Counted from the first letter of the stretch, positions 35,971 to 47,998 are shown. The stretch is DNA of 64,000 bases from Pontimonas salivibrio (GCF_002950575.1 NZ_CP026923.1:744001-808000), one strand, 5' to 3'. A program made the numbers and translations. Notes: generated from the letters alone by a model not told the origin.

Positions 35971-36449
35971 GCGTAGAGATGACCAACGAGTCCGGATTTG
36001 AGGTTCCCCTCGAGGGACTTCAGGACCTCGTGCTTTTTGTCCTGGCCCAATTGCGCGTTCACAAAGATGCTGAGGTCGCGTTGATCGCGGTGGATGAGAC
36101 GGCAATGGCGCAACTGCATCAACAGTGGATGGATGAGCCAGGTCCCACCGATGTGTTGAGCTTTCCCATGGATGAATTGCGGCCACCCAAGCCAGGGGAT
36201 GAATCGCCCACAGGGATTTTGGGTGACATTGTGCTGTGTCCGAGTGTGGCCGACGCTCAAGCGAAAACGGCCGGCCACAGTCTGATGGCTGAGCTTGAAC
36301 TACTGACCGTTCACGGGTTGTTGCACCTTTTAGGTTTTGACCATGCGGAACCAGACGAAGAGCGAGAAATGTTTGGACTCCAAAACAGTCTTCTCCAGCA
36401 GTTTCGAGACCAAGGTTCTGCCTCGCTCAATGAAGGAGTAGTGGCGTGA
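35967..36449 (+). CDS. ybeY: rRNA maturation endoribonuclease YbeY
   Basis: A 160-residue metalloenzyme with the zinc-binding motif HGLLHLLGFDH (about 115-125), preceded by PTDVLSFPMDE and GDIVLC. It trims 16S rRNA 3' ends and takes part in ribosome quality control. The start is TTG 35967: AAAGGAG sits 5 nt upstream and the resulting SVEMTNESG matches the conserved opening of the family; ATG 35979 would lose it. It overlaps phoH by 4 nt (TTGA) and the next gene by 4 nt (GTGA). Confidence 0.94.
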   Translation: MSVEMTNESGFEVPLEGLQDLVLFVLAQLRVHKDAEVALIAVDETAMAQLHQQWMDEPGPTDVLSFPMDELRPPKPGDESPTGILGDIVLCPSVADAQAKTAGHSLMAELELLTVHGLLHLLGFDHAEPDEEREMFGLQNSLLQQFRDQGSASLNEGVVA

Positions 36450-37765
36450 CCATCGCCTTCATCATCACCGCAGTACTCCTGATTGTCATCGGAGGGCTAC
36501 TCACCGCCCTAGACGGCGCACTGCACGTGCTCTCCCGCAGTGACATTCTCGACGAAGCGGAAGGCGCGAAGCATCGCCTCCCGCTGCAACGCATTGCCAC
36601 CGACGTCGCCGCGCACATCACCGCCTTAGGTTTCGTGAGGGTGGTTGTCGACACCCTGGCGGCCATTTTGGTGACATTGGCCGTGGTGAACCTCTTGGAC
36701 GAATGGTGGCAGGTGTTGTTGGTCGCCGGCATCATCCTCATTGCCGTGTCGTTTGTGGTGGTGGGCTCCTCTCCACGCAGTGTGGGAATGACTCACCCGC
36801 GGGCGATGCTGACAACCTTTGCGCCGCTGATTCGGGGCATTCGTGTGGGTCTGGGCCCTCTCGCTGAGGGGTTAATTGTTGTCGGCCGACTGGTAACACC
36901 CGGTCGCCCCGCAGGTGGACCACTGACTAGTGAAGAACAACTGCGCAGCCTGGTCGATGAGGCGGCCCACCAGGACGTGTTGGAAGCAGAAGATCGCGAG
37001 TTACTGCACTCCGTATTTGAGTTTGGGGATACGATTGTGCGCGAAGTCATGGTGGCCCGCACCGACATGGTCACCGCGGAGGCCACCTGGACTCTGCGGG
37101 AAGTCCTGGAAGTCTTTTTCGACAAAGGGGTATCGAGGATGCCCGTTGTGGGGAAAGATTCCGACGACGTGGTGGGCGTGATCTATTTGCGGGACGTGGC
37201 CAGTGTCCAGCATGAGAACTCGCGCAAAATGGGTTCCACACGCGTTTCCGCACTCGCGAAGCCGGCAGTGTTTGTCCCGGAAACGAAAAAAGCTGACGAC
37301 ACGCTTCGCTACCTGCAAACCCAGCGCAACCACATGGCCCTGGTCGTCGACGAGTACGGCGGAATCGCTGGCCTGGTCACCCTGGAAGACCTCATTGAGG
37401 AACTCGTGGGCGATATCACCGATGAATACGACACCGAGTCGAGCGAGTGGAGCGCGCTTGGCGAAGATCGCTACCGGGTGGCCACCAGGTTGCCTCTCGA
37501 TGATCTCTCCGACCTGTTCGACATTGATATTGATGAGGATGACGTGGACACGGTTGGTGGGTTGATGACGAAATATTTGGGGCGCCTGCCAGAGGGTGGC
37601 AGTGAAGCCCAGGCTCACGATTTGCTTCTTCTGGCGGAAACCCCGGTCAGTCAAAAAACGGGTGTCGAGTGGATTGTTGTCCAGCCGACAACACAGCTGC
37701 GGGATGCTTTGGCAGAGCGCCGCGCGCTGGATCAAGCCCTCACCGGCGAAATCCCCGTTCAATGA
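36446..37765 (+). CDS. CNNM/HlyC-CorC-type membrane protein with CBS pair
   Basis: 439 residues: an N-terminal DUF21/CNNM transmembrane domain ([20 protein letters not shown] and [20 protein letters not shown]), then a CBS pair (about 200-325, with [37 protein letters not shown] and [20 protein letters not shown]), then a CorC_HlyC domain with [17 protein letters not shown]. Such proteins are linked to Mg2+/Co2+ export or homeostasis; old annotation as hemolysin is not supported. It overlaps ybeY at the start and era at the end. Confidence 0.88.
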   Translation: MTIAFIITAVLLIVIGGLLTALDGALHVLSRSDILDEAEGAKHRLPLQRIATDVAAHITALGFVRVVVDTLAAILVTLAVVNLLDEWWQVLLVAGIILIAVSFVVVGSSPRSVGMTHPRAMLTTFAPLIRGIRVGLGPLAEGLIVVGRLVTPGRPAGGPLTSEEQLRSLVDEAAHQDVLEAEDRELLHSVFEFGDTIVREVMVARTDMVTAEATWTLREVLEVFFDKGVSRMPVVGKDSDDVVGVIYLRDVASVQHENSRKMGSTRVSALAKPAVFVPETKKADDTLRYLQTQRNHMALVVDEYGGIAGLVTLEDLIEELVGDITDEYDTESSEWSALGEDRYRVATRLPLDDLSDLFDIDIDEDDVDTVGGLMTKYLGRLPEGGSEAQAHDLLLLAETPVSQKTGVEWIVVQPTTQLRDALAERRALDQALTGEIPVQ

Positions 37766-38655
37766 GCTCAGAAGGCTACCGCGCCGGCTTTGTCACCTTG
37801 GTGGGGCGACCAAACGTGGGCAAATCGACACTCACCAACGCCTTAGCAGGGCACAAAGTGGCCATCACGTCATCGAAACCCCAAACCACGAGGCGGACCA
37901 TCCGAGGAATTGTCCACCGCCCCGAGGGTCAGATTGTCCTGGTCGATACCCCAGGAATGCACCGGCCCCGCACGCTGCTAGGTAAAAGGTTGAACGAGTT
38001 GGTCGAATCAACCCTCGCGGAAGTGGATCTCATCGCCCACCTGATTCCAGCGACAGAAAAAGTGGGCCCGGGGGATCGACACATTCGGGAAACCATTTCG
38101 ACTTTCCCGCGAGCCAAAAAGGTGGCGGTGGTCACGAAAACCGATCAGGCGACCAAGGATCAGATTGGTGAGCGGCTTCTTGAAGTGGACGCGCTAGGGG
38201 AGTGGGACCTCATCATTCCGGTTTCCGCGGTGACGGGGGATCAGCTGGACATCTTGGTGCGTGAGCTCCTCGCACTGCTACCGCTGTCACCCGCGCTGTA
38301 TCCGCCAGAAGACTTACACGATGACGATGACGATATTCGGATTGCCGAGCTGATTCGAGAAGCAGCCCTAGAGGACGTTCGAGACGAATTGCCGCACTCG
38401 CTCGCGGTCACCATCGAAGAGCGTGTGCGCGAAGAGGGGCAGATTGAAAAGATTTTTGCCAACGTGGTGGTGGAAAGGGAAAGCCAAAAACGCATCATCA
38501 TTGGCACTGGGGGTGAGCGGCTAAAACGCATTGGAAGCGATGCCAGGGCGGAGATAGAAAAAGAATTGGGCCACCGGGTGTATTTGGCACTGCATGTGCG
38601 GGTTGAAAAAGAGTGGCAACGGGATCCGAAAAAGCTCGGTCGGTTGGGTTTTTAA
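37762..38655 (+). CDS. era: GTPase Era
   Basis: A 297-residue ribosome-assembly GTPase. G1 GRPNVGKSTL, effector region SSKPQTTRRTIRGI, G3 DTPGMHRPR and G4 TKTD are all there, and the C-terminal KH domain shows KRIIIGTGGERLKRIGSDAR. It binds 16S rRNA near its 3' end. ATG 37762 overlaps the preceding stop (ATGA); an open extension to 37669 is inside the CNNM gene. Placement after ybeY fits a ribosome-maturation operon. Confidence 0.96.
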   Translation: MSSEGYRAGFVTLVGRPNVGKSTLTNALAGHKVAITSSKPQTTRRTIRGIVHRPEGQIVLVDTPGMHRPRTLLGKRLNELVESTLAEVDLIAHLIPATEKVGPGDRHIRETISTFPRAKKVAVVTKTDQATKDQIGERLLEVDALGEWDLIIPVSAVTGDQLDILVRELLALLPLSPALYPPEDLHDDDDDIRIAELIREAALEDVRDELPHSLAVTIEERVREEGQIEKIFANVVVERESQKRIIIGTGGERLKRIGSDARAEIEKELGHRVYLALHVRVEKEWQRDPKKLGRLGF

Positions 38656-38724
38656 TCCATCGGTGACCGGCGACGAAAAACGCTGCACCCAGCTCGCTCC
38701 TGGCGACCATCCGCCAAGGGGTGT

Positions 38725-38730
38725 TACTCT
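38725..38730 (+). promoter_or_regulatory. -10 box of the leu leader transcript, leaderless
   Basis: TACTCT with 6 nt to the leader-peptide ATG 38737. This makes the attenuator transcript begin at or next to the peptide start. Confidence 0.5.
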
Positions 38731-38736
38731 CGTGGC

Positions 38737-38784
38737 ATGGGTTACACGCTTCTTCTTAGTCGCCGCGGTGGGGTCTCGCTCTAA
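38737..38784 (+). CDS. leuL: Leucine operon leader peptide
   Basis: A 15-codon frame, MGYTLLLSRRGGVSL, with three consecutive CTT Leu codons plus a terminal CTC Leu, ending 73 nt before leuA. A stem-loop with a T run follows at once. In leu attenuation a ribosome stalled at the Leu run lets an antiterminator form, whereas normal translation allows the terminator. The start has no Shine-Dalgarno but a -10 box 6 nt upstream. Confidence 0.8.
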   Translation: MGYTLLLSRRGGVSL

Positions 38785-38818
38785 GGCCACCCTCCCCGCG
38801 GAGTCGTCGCGGCCTTTT
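38783..38818 (+). terminator. leu attenuator terminator
   Basis: CCGCG (38796-38800) pairs with CGCGG (38808-38812), and AAGGCC (38783-38788) can pair with GGCCTT (38811-38816); TTTT follows at 38815-38818. A competing antiterminator can form between CCGCGG...GGGG (38763-38773, inside the leader peptide) and CCCCGCGG (38794-38801). This is the expected mutually exclusive arrangement. Confidence 0.6.
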
Positions 38819-38845
38819 CCCCCGTAAACCCGATTCTCGGGATAA

Positions 38846-40624
<1,779 letters not shown>

Positions 40625-40671
40625 GTTCTAGAGTTCCTGAGTCCCTGAGCCTCACGCGGGGGCCGGCTCGC

Positions 40672-40677
40672 CATACT
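40672..40677 (+). promoter_or_regulatory. -10-like box of recO, possibly leaderless
   Basis: CATACT with 7 nt to ATG 40685. It departs from consensus at the first T. Confidence 0.35.
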
Positions 40678-40684
40678 GGTAGCT

Positions 40685-41440
40685 ATGCCAAGCATTCGCG
40701 ACCACGCCGTAGTGTTGCGCAACCAGCTCATCGGTGAATCTGATCGCATTGTGACCCTGTTGTGTCGTGAAGAGGGCAAAGTGCGTGCCGTCGCAAAAGG
40801 TGTGCGAAAAACGACCAGTCGAATCGGTTCCAGGCTTGCCCCCTTCATGGTGGTGGATGTTCAATGGTCAACCGGTAAGTCGCTGGGCATTATCCAGCAG
40901 GTTGAAAGTGTTGGCTCCTACGCCAGCGCGCTCGCCACTGAATATGAGGCCTATACAGCGGCTGCAGCAATGGTGGAAACGGCTGACCAGCTGACGAATC
41001 ATGAGGCCACCCGTGACCAGTTCTTACTGCTGGTGGGTGGGTTGCGCGCGCTATCCGAGCGCGCCCACCCCACATCCCTCATCCTGGATAGCTACCTGTT
41101 ACGGGCACTGAGCCTTGCCGGCTGGTCACCCAGCGTTGATGCGTGTGCTCAAACCGGTGTGCCTGGACCCCACCAACATTTCGTTCCTGCGTTGGGAGGA
41201 ATGGTGGCGGCGGAGGTGGCACCTCCCGGTGCGCTTCGAGTGGGGCCAGCCGTAGTGGAACTCTTAGCGGCGCTACTCGATGGTCATTGGGAGAGCGCTG
41301 AGGCGAGCACGAGTTCCACTCGCGATGAAGCCTCAGCGATAGTGTCGGCCTTTACCCAATACCACTTAGAGCGTGGCATACGCTCTTTGGGGGAAACATC
41401 GAGGCTTCGAAGCGAGCGAACGGCGGAGGCTAGACAGTGA
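40685..41440 (+). CDS. recO: DNA repair protein RecO
   Basis: 251 residues. The N-terminal OB fold shows [34 protein letters not shown], the typical RecO opening; a helical C-terminal part follows, with [19 protein letters not shown] where zinc-bearing relatives have a Cys cluster; here only one Cys is left in that place, so the zinc site looks lost. RecO loads RecA on gaps together with RecR/RecF. The stop overlaps the uppS GTG by 4 nt. Confidence 0.92.
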   Translation: MPSIRDHAVVLRNQLIGESDRIVTLLCREEGKVRAVAKGVRKTTSRIGSRLAPFMVVDVQWSTGKSLGIIQQVESVGSYASALATEYEAYTAAAAMVETADQLTNHEATRDQFLLLVGGLRALSERAHPTSLILDSYLLRALSLAGWSPSVDACAQTGVPGPHQHFVPALGGMVAAEVAPPGALRVGPAVVELLAALLDGHWESAEASTSSTRDEASAIVSAFTQYHLERGIRSLGETSRLRSERTAEARQ

Positions 41441-42231
41441 GTGAACTGCTGCCCATCGATTGGACAGGGCATAAGCCGCCGCAGTGGGAGCAGGGCAAGG
41501 TTCCCCGCCATGTTGCGCTGGTGATGGACGGGAATGGTCGCTGGGCTAATGCTCGCGGGTTGACCAGGGTGGAAGGCCACCGCGCGGGAGAAAAAGCGCT
41601 GCTTGATGTTGTAGCCGGCGCCCTTCAAGCGGGGGTGTCACACCTGTCGGTGTATGCATTTTCAACTGAAAATTGGAACCGCTCACCAGAAGAAGTGAAG
41701 TTTCTGATGGGTTTTAACCGAGAAGTTCTTCGTCGCCGGCGTGATCAGCTTGATGCGTGGGGGGTGCGTATTCGGTGGTCCGGTAGAAGGCCCAAGCTGT
41801 GGTCGAGTGTCATTAACGACTTGACCGAAGCGGAGCGGCGCACGAAAAACAACACCGCATTGACCCTGTCGATGTGTGTCAACTATGGAGGCCGAGCCGA
41901 ATTAGTCGATGCGGTTCGGGCGATCGCCGCGGACGTGAAATCGGGTAAGCAGAAACCTTCCGGTATCCGGGAGTCGACCATCAAGAAGCATCTCTATGTG
42001 CCAGAGGCCCCAGATGTGGACTTATTTGTTCGCACCTCCGGTGAGCAGCGCACCAGCAATTTTCAACTGTGGCAGTCGGCTTATGCGGAAATGGTTTTTC
42101 TGGACACTCTGTGGCCGGATATGACCCGAGTGGAACTCTGGGCGGCGATTGAGGAGTATCAGCGCCGACAGCGGCGCTTTGGTGGCGCAATAGATGCGCC
42201 GACGCAGCCTGGCCCCACACCGGCCAGCTAG
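41437..42231 (+). CDS. uppS: Isoprenyl transferase (undecaprenyl diphosphate synthase type)
   Basis: A 264-residue cis-prenyltransferase. The active-site block is [18 protein letters not shown], with the catalytic Asp of MDGNGRW near residue 31; then [14 protein letters not shown], and [20 protein letters not shown] with TLWPD toward the end. It makes the polyprenyl diphosphate carrier for cell-wall synthesis; actinobacteria usually have two paralogs (long chain and Z-farnesyl), and which one this is cannot be said. GTG 41437 overlaps recO. Confidence 0.94.
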   Translation: MSELLPIDWTGHKPPQWEQGKVPRHVALVMDGNGRWANARGLTRVEGHRAGEKALLDVVAGALQAGVSHLSVYAFSTENWNRSPEEVKFLMGFNREVLRRRRDQLDAWGVRIRWSGRRPKLWSSVINDLTEAERRTKNNTALTLSMCVNYGGRAELVDAVRAIAADVKSGKQKPSGIRESTIKKHLYVPEAPDVDLFVRTSGEQRTSNFQLWQSAYAEMVFLDTLWPDMTRVELWAAIEEYQRRQRRFGGAIDAPTQPGPTPAS

Positions 42232-42234
42232 GCT
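42229..42234 (+). promoter_or_regulatory. -10 box upstream of glyS
   Basis: TAGGCT overlaps the uppS stop. About 46 nt separate it from ATG 42281, with GAGGAGAG near the start, so this transcript would have a leader. Confidence 0.35.
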
Positions 42235-42280
42235 AGTTATTTGGTGATTAACCCGCCCAGTCACCGAGGAGAGAAGGACA

Positions 42281-43666
42281 ATGGCCCATTCGTCGAAACT
42301 GGATAAAGTCATCGCGTTGGCGAAACGGCGGGGCTTTGTCTTTCAAGCCGGCGAAATTTACGGCGGTTCACGCTCCGCATGGGACTACGGCCCGCTGGGC
42401 ACCGCCCTCAAAGAAAACATTAAGCGCCAATGGTGGCGCTCCATGGTTCAGAGGCGAGAAGACGTTGTCGGAATTGACTCTTCGGTCATCCTGCCCAAAA
42501 AGGTGTGGGAGGCCTCAGGCCACGTGGACGTCTTTAGCGACCCACTTGTTGAGTGCACCAGCTGTCACAAGCGTTTCCGTGAAGACCACCTCATTGAAGA
42601 GTTTGAAGAGAAGAAAGGCCGGCCCCCCGAGGGTGGCCTCGCCGGAATTAACTGCCCGAACTGTGGCAACAAGGGCCAATGGACCGAGCCCCGAGCGTTT
42701 AGTGGCCTGTTGAAAACTTACCTGGGCCCAGTCGACGATGAGGCAGGGTTGCACTACCTACGACCCGAGACGGCCCAAGGAATTTTTGTGAATTTCGCCA
42801 ACGTGATGCAGGCATCCAGAATGAAGCCACCGTTTGGTATCGCGCAGGTCGGAAAAAGCTTCCGCAACGAAATCACCCCCGGGAATTTCATCTTCCGCAC
42901 TCGTGAGTTTGAGCAGATGGAAATGGAATTCTTCGTCGAGCCGGGTACCGATGAGACCTGGCACCAGTATTGGATCGACCTGCGCCACCAGTGGTACACG
43001 GATTTGGGCATCGATCCGGACAACCTGCGCCTCTACGAGCACCCTCAAGAGAAGCTTTCGCATTACTCCAAGCGCACCGTTGACATCGAATACCGCTTTG
43101 GGTTCCCGTCCGGGGAATTTGGCGAACTAGAAGGTGTCGCCAACCGGACCGATTTTGACCTCTCCACCCACTCTGAACATTCCGGGACCGACCTGTCCTA
43201 CTTTGACCAGGCAAAAGATACCCGTTGGGTGCCCTACGTGATTGAACCCGCGGCAGGGCTCACCCGGTCACTCATGGCCTTCTTGGTCGACGCCTACTAC
43301 GAAGACGAAGCGCCCAACTCGAAGGGTGGTGTTGACACACGTACCGTGTTGAAACTTGATCGCCGTCTTGCTCCCATCAAAGTGGCTGTCTTGCCACTTT
43401 CTCGTGACGAAAAACTCTCCCCAGTGGCCAAGGAATTGGCTCAGACCCTCCGCGAGAACTGGATGGTCGACTTTGACGACGCCGGAGCGATCGGTCGGCG
43501 TTATCGTCGACACGACGAAATTGGCACACCCTTCGCGGTGACTGTTGATTTCGATTCCCTCGACGACCACTCCGTGACGGTCCGAGAGCGAGACACCATG
43601 TCGCAAGAGCGCATCGCGATTGCTGATCTGCCTGGCTACTTCTCTGAAGCGTTGGCGGGAGCGTAG
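42281..43666 (+). CDS. glyS: Glycyl-tRNA synthetase (alpha2 type)
   Basis: A 461-residue class II synthetase of the dimeric type found in actinobacteria and eukaryotes. It opens with [21 protein letters not shown]; it has [12 protein letters not shown], a CxxC pair zinc-like insertion (CTSCHKRF and CPNCGNKG), motif 2 in [27 protein letters not shown], given here in parts, and motif 3 in [14 protein letters not shown]. It charges tRNA-Gly. GAGGAGAG is before the ATG. Confidence 0.95.
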   Translation: MAHSSKLDKVIALAKRRGFVFQAGEIYGGSRSAWDYGPLGTALKENIKRQWWRSMVQRREDVVGIDSSVILPKKVWEASGHVDVFSDPLVECTSCHKRFREDHLIEEFEEKKGRPPEGGLAGINCPNCGNKGQWTEPRAFSGLLKTYLGPVDDEAGLHYLRPETAQGIFVNFANVMQASRMKPPFGIAQVGKSFRNEITPGNFIFRTREFEQMEMEFFVEPGTDETWHQYWIDLRHQWYTDLGIDPDNLRLYEHPQEKLSHYSKRTVDIEYRFGFPSGEFGELEGVANRTDFDLSTHSEHSGTDLSYFDQAKDTRWVPYVIEPAAGLTRSLMAFLVDAYYEDEAPNSKGGVDTRTVLKLDRRLAPIKVAVLPLSRDEKLSPVAKELAQTLRENWMVDFDDAGAIGRRYRRHDEIGTPFAVTVDFDSLDDHSVTVRERDTMSQERIAIADLPGYFSEALAGA

Positions 43667-43671
43667 CGACA

Positions 43672-44850
43672 ATGTCGGGTCCTCTACAGACCCTCGAGGC
43701 ATCGCAGGAGGTTGCTCCTGCGATGCACATCGGTGACATCGCGTTGAGTATTCCTGTGGTGTTGGCGCCTATGGCGGGAATTACGAACACCGCTTTTCGT
43801 CGGCTGTGCCGCGAATTTGGTGCAGGTCTTTACGTCAGTGAAATGATTACCTCCAGGGCGCTGGTGGAGCGCACTGAGGCCAGTATGCGCCTGATTACCC
43901 ACCACCCTTCCGAGCAGCCGCGCAGTATTCAGCTTTACGGTGTCGACCCGGCGACTATCGGTGAAGCCGTGACCATGCTCGTGGCCGAAGACCGGGCTGA
44001 CCATATCGACCTCAACTTCGGTTGTCCGGTTCCCAAAGTGACCAAAAAGGGTGGCGGTGCCGCTCTTCCCTGGAAGTTGGAACTTTTTCGCGCCATTGTG
44101 GAGCGGGCCGTGAAGTCGGCAGGGGATATTCCCGTCACCGTGAAAATGCGAAAAGGAATCGACTCAGACCACCTCACCTACTTAGAGGCAGCGAAGGCTG
44201 CCGAAGGGGCAGGGGTTTCTGCTGTGGCGCTACACGCGCGTACTGCCGATCAGTTTTATTCCGGCCACGCTGACTGGGATGCGATTGGCGCTCTAAAGCA
44301 GACGATCAATTCCATTCCGGTGTTGGGCAACGGCGATATTTGGTCAGCAGAAGATGCGTTGAACATGGTCGCTCAGACTGACTGTGATGGCGTGGTCGTC
44401 GGCCGAGGGTGTTTGGGTAAACCGTGGCTTTTTGGTGACCTGGCGGCTGCTTTTCGGGGTGAACCCCTTCGCCACCAACCTGGCCTGCGTGAGGTGGCGG
44501 GAGCTTTTCGCCGGCATGCTGAACTGTTGGTCGAGTTTTTCGGCGGCGAAGAAATCCGAGCGTGTCGGGATATCCGCAAACACGTCGCCTGGTATTTCAA
44601 GGGCTACCCGGTGGGGGGCGAGCTTCGGGCGGCACTCGCGCGGGTGGAATCCCTGCAGGAAATCGATGACCTGTTGGGTCAAATGGATCTTGACCAGGAA
44701 TACCCGGGAGATCCTGCGGAAGGACCTCGTGGTCGGGCCGGTTCACCCAAGCGCACGGCCCTGCCCGAACATTGGCTTGATTCGACCGAGCTCAGTGCCT
44801 CCCAGCGCAGTACCCTTCTGGAGGCTGAAATTGACACCAGTGGCGGGTAG
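43672..44850 (+). CDS. dusB: tRNA-dihydrouridine synthase (DusB-type)
   Basis: A 392-residue flavoenzyme that reduces specific uridines in tRNA with NADPH. The TIM barrel starts with VVLAPMAGITNTAFRRLC; the catalytic Cys is in LNFGCPVPKVTKKGGGA (about 118), followed by VTVKMRKGID, ALHARTADQFYSG and GNGDIWSAEDAL, and the FMN-binding GVVVGRGCLGKPW. The C-terminal segment after about 330 is longer than in E. coli DusB and rich in charged residues. ATG starts 5 nt after the glyS stop. Confidence 0.93.
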   Translation: MSGPLQTLEASQEVAPAMHIGDIALSIPVVLAPMAGITNTAFRRLCREFGAGLYVSEMITSRALVERTEASMRLITHHPSEQPRSIQLYGVDPATIGEAVTMLVAEDRADHIDLNFGCPVPKVTKKGGGAALPWKLELFRAIVERAVKSAGDIPVTVKMRKGIDSDHLTYLEAAKAAEGAGVSAVALHARTADQFYSGHADWDAIGALKQTINSIPVLGNGDIWSAEDALNMVAQTDCDGVVVGRGCLGKPWLFGDLAAAFRGEPLRHQPGLREVAGAFRRHAELLVEFFGGEEIRACRDIRKHVAWYFKGYPVGGELRAALARVESLQEIDDLLGQMDLDQEYPGDPAEGPRGRAGSPKRTALPEHWLDSTELSASQRSTLLEAEIDTSGG

Positions 44851-44856
44851 TGCGCT

Positions 44857-46101
44857 GTGGTGAGTATCGACTACGGACCAGAAGACCGCGAACGATTTGT
44901 TCCCGAGTCGCATTCGTCGACGAGGGGTGATTTTCAGCGAGATCGCGGGCGCATTATTCATTCGTCGAGCTTTCGACGGCTCTCCCAAAAAACCCAGGTG
45001 TTGTCGCCGACAGCTGGTGTTGATTTCGCCAGAAACCGCCTCACCCATTCGCTCGAGGTGGCCCAAGTGGGCCGGGAGATTGGAGGGCGGCTCGGGCTTG
45101 ATCCCGATGTCGTCGATGGTGCCTGTCTCGCCCACGACCTCGGCCACCCACCTTTTGGGCACAACGGCGAATCAGCTATTGCTGCGTGGGCAAAAGATAT
45201 CGGTGGGTTTGAAGGAAATGCGCAAACCTTTCGAGCGTTGACCAGGCTCGAATCGAAGCTTTTTGACGACAGTGGGAGACCCCGAGGGCTGAACCTCACC
45301 AGGGCCAGTCTCGACGCGGCCAGTAAGTACCCCTGGCCGAGAGCGCAGGCGGTCCTAGAAGGTGATGGTCGAGAAAAGTTTGGCTTCTACGACGATGACC
45401 ACGAAGTCTTTGACTGGTTGCGAGAGGGCATTCCCGACCGAGCGGTCTCCTTGGAAGCCCAAGTCATGGATTTAGCCGACGATATTGCCTACTCGGTTCA
45501 TGATTTTGAAGACGCCATTGTGGGTGGCTTTATTAAGCCGGAGTCGCTGGTGGGGCAAGAGTCTCCTCTCGGAACAACGGCGGTCGGTAATAACTGGTCC
45601 GGGTCAGATGTCGATTCAGAGCTCATGCAGGATGCCTTCATTCGGTTGCGTCGCTTGGAGCAGTGGCCAAAAGCGTTTGCCGGCACACGCTCAGATTTCG
45701 CCCAACTGAAGAATTTCACCAGCAGCATGATCGGCCGTTTTGCTCACAGTGTGACGCTCGGCAATGCCGAACGCGGCTCTGAGCTTCCCTTTCGGTACCG
45801 CTACCGACTCAACGTGCCCCTCGACACTGTGGCCGAAATCGCTTTTCTCAAAGGTGTTGTGGCGACCGCCGTGATGCGCCACGAAACACGGCAGCCGATC
45901 TACCGGCACCAACGTGAAGTGTTGACCGATTTGTTAAATGGCATCTGGTCTGACCCCGTGCGCTGCCTTGAACCCGTATTTCAGGCCGACTTTTCCTCAC
46001 AAGACCGGGAAGACGCCCAGAAACGTGTTGTTGTTGATCAGGTGGCCGCGCTGACCGATGCCTCGGCCTTGGCCTGGCATGAACGCCTCCATCAGTATTA
46101 G
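44857..46101 (+). CDS. dgt: Deoxyguanosinetriphosphate triphosphohydrolase-like protein
   Basis: 414 residues of the HD superfamily. Signatures are SFRRLSQKTQVL, NRLTHSLEVAQVGREI and the metal-binding HD in ACLAHDLGHPPFGHNGE (about residue 93), then FEGNAQTFRAL and MDLADDIAYSVHDFEDAI. Dgt hydrolyses dGTP or related dNTPs to nucleoside and triphosphate. It lies directly before dnaG, as in many actinobacteria. The start is GTG 44857; the GTG before residue 2 makes a precise call ambiguous by one codon. Confidence 0.92.
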   Translation: MVSIDYGPEDRERFVPESHSSTRGDFQRDRGRIIHSSSFRRLSQKTQVLSPTAGVDFARNRLTHSLEVAQVGREIGGRLGLDPDVVDGACLAHDLGHPPFGHNGESAIAAWAKDIGGFEGNAQTFRALTRLESKLFDDSGRPRGLNLTRASLDAASKYPWPRAQAVLEGDGREKFGFYDDDHEVFDWLREGIPDRAVSLEAQVMDLADDIAYSVHDFEDAIVGGFIKPESLVGQESPLGTTAVGNNWSGSDVDSELMQDAFIRLRRLEQWPKAFAGTRSDFAQLKNFTSSMIGRFAHSVTLGNAERGSELPFRYRYRLNVPLDTVAEIAFLKGVVATAVMRHETRQPIYRHQREVLTDLLNGIWSDPVRCLEPVFQADFSSQDREDAQKRVVVDQVAALTDASALAWHERLHQY

Positions 46102-46138
46102 TTGTGGATAGCCCAGGCATGCGCCCAACCGGGCAAAC

Positions 46139-46144
46139 TAGACT
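46139..46144 (+). promoter_or_regulatory. -10 box of dnaG, leaderless
   Basis: TAGACT with 6 nt to GTG 46151. Confidence 0.5.
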
Positions 46145-46150
46145 TGGTCT

Positions 46151-47998
46151 GTGGCTGGACGAATCCGGCGTACTGACATTGATGAGGTGCGCCAGCGGGT
46201 AAATATCGCCGATGTTGTCGGCGATTACGTGACCCTGAAATCGGCCGGCGTGGGCTCGATGAAGGGACTCTGCCCTTTTCATGACGAGCGAAGCCCCAGC
46301 TTCCATGTCCGACCGCAAGCGGGTTTCTACCACTGTTTTGGTTGTGGTGAAGGTGGTGATGTGTACACCTTTATTCAAAAACTCGACGCGTTGAGCTTCA
46401 CCGAAGCGGTCGAGCGTTTGGCGGCCCGGGTGGGCTTTACTCTCAGCTATGAGGACGGCGTGGCGGTCGAAGACGGTCAAAAACGCAGCCGGCTTTTGCA
46501 GGTGAACAAAGAAGCAGAAGAGTTTTTTCGAGCACAAATTCACACGCCAGCTGCCGAAGCGGGCCGCGCCTTCTTAGCCCAGAAGGGCTTCGACCAGTTA
46601 GCGGCCGAACGTTTTGGGGTGGGTTACGCCCCCGACTCGTTTGATGCACTCTCGACACACCTCACCGCGAAAGGGTTCACCATTCCCGAACTCGTCGACG
46701 CCGGCGTGGTCAGTAAGGGCGAACGGGGGGTGTATGACCGTTTCCGCGGACGCGTCATTTGGCCCATCCGAGACGTTACAGGTCAAACTGTGGGATTCGG
46801 CGCCAGGCGTCTGAGCGACGACGATAAGGGCCCGAAATACCTCAACACTCCGGAAACTGCGGTGTACCACAAGTCCAAAGTGCTCTACGGGCTGGATCTG
46901 GCAAAACGCCAGATTGCCAAAAAACACCAAGTGGTCATTGTCGAGGGCTACACCGACGTCATGGCGTGCCACTTGGCGGGTATTGACACGGCAGTAGCGA
47001 CCTGTGGGACAGCGTTTGGTGCCGATCACATTCCTCTCGTGAGGCGAGTGCTCGGTGATTCGGAGCACAGTGTGGACCAGAGTCGTGGGGAAGTGATTTT
47101 TACTTTCGATCCCGATGAGGCGGGACAAAAAGCCGCATCAAAAGCATTTGCTGACCAGGGAAAATTTGCCGCCCAAACATACGTGGCCGTACCTCCCGAA
47201 GGGTTAGACCCCTGCGATGTGCGAATCGAGCGAGGGGATGCGGCGCTGCGCGATGTCATTGACAGCCGCCGGCCGATGTATGAATTCATGATCAAGCGCG
47301 TCATGGATGGCATGGATTTGAACACTGTGGAGGGTCGCGCTCATGCCCTCCGGCAGGCCCTGCAGGTGGTGGCAACCATTCGCGATGGCATCGTCCGCCA
47401 AGGTTATGTGCGCGAACTGGCTGGCTGGCTGGGGATGGAGCCAGCCGAAGTTTCCAGGGAGCTGCAACAGACCAGTCGCAAGGCCCCTGCCACTGCCGGT
47501 CCGGTTGCGGTCTCTGAGGAGGCTCCGATTTACCAGTTGGGTTCGCTATCCAATGATCCGGTGACGGTGATTGAGCGAGACGCCCTGATGGCCCTGCTGC
47601 AACATCCGGAAGTGATTCCTCTGGAGCGGGCGATCCTGGTCCTTCAAGCACACTTTTCACACGGTGCACTCGCCCTCGTTCGAGATGCGATCCTCGCGGT
47701 GTTTGACCACTACGGAGAATCCGGATGGGTGGGCCGTGTTCAGGCGGAAATCCCTAACACGTTGCAAGTATTCGTGCAACAGATGGCCGTACACCCGTTA
47801 CCCGAGCGTGACGACGAAGCCGGCCGTTACGCCCTGGGGGTGACGGCCACCCTGCTGGATAAGGACCTGCTTCGCCGTAAAGGCCAACTGTTATCCTCCC
47901 TGCAACGCAGCGTCGCGGGGAGCGACGAATATGCGGCCCTTCAGCGCCAACTTGTGGAAATCGAAACCACCCGCCGTGCCCTGAGAGAAGGTGACTAG
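46151..47998 (+). CDS. dnaG: DNA primase DnaG
   Basis: A 615-residue primase that lays RNA primers at the fork. The N-terminal zinc domain has CPFHDERSPSFHV (about 40) and FYHCFGCGEGGDVYTF (about 62); the RNA polymerase core has YDRFRGRVIWPI and VGFGARRL and the Toprim motif VIVEGYTDVMA (about 263), with the DPDEAG acidic cluster. The C-terminal helicase-binding domain is last. A GTG start follows a leaderless -10 box; a small dehydrogenase gene overlaps in operon order behind it. Confidence 0.96.
   Translation: MAGRIRRTDIDEVRQRVNIADVVGDYVTLKSAGVGSMKGLCPFHDERSPSFHVRPQAGFYHCFGCGEGGDVYTFIQKLDALSFTEAVERLAARVGFTLSYEDGVAVEDGQKRSRLLQVNKEAEEFFRAQIHTPAAEAGRAFLAQKGFDQLAAERFGVGYAPDSFDALSTHLTAKGFTIPELVDAGVVSKGERGVYDRFRGRVIWPIRDVTGQTVGFGARRLSDDDKGPKYLNTPETAVYHKSKVLYGLDLAKRQIAKKHQVVIVEGYTDVMACHLAGIDTAVATCGTAFGADHIPLVRRVLGDSEHSVDQSRGEVIFTFDPDEAGQKAASKAFADQGKFAAQTYVAVPPEGLDPCDVRIERGDAALRDVIDSRRPMYEFMIKRVMDGMDLNTVEGRAHALRQALQVVATIRDGIVRQGYVRELAGWLGMEPAEVSRELQQTSRKAPATAGPVAVSEEAPIYQLGSLSNDPVTVIERDALMALLQHPEVIPLERAILVLQAHFSHGALALVRDAILAVFDHYGESGWVGRVQAEIPNTLQVFVQQMAVHPLPERDDEAGRYALGVTATLLDKDLLRRKGQLLSSLQRSVAGSDEYAALQRQLVEIETTRRALREGD

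Noticed and set aside
40685-41440. Zinc-binding Cys cluster in RecO
   Set aside because: Only one Cys remains at the expected place, so a zinc site cannot be supported.
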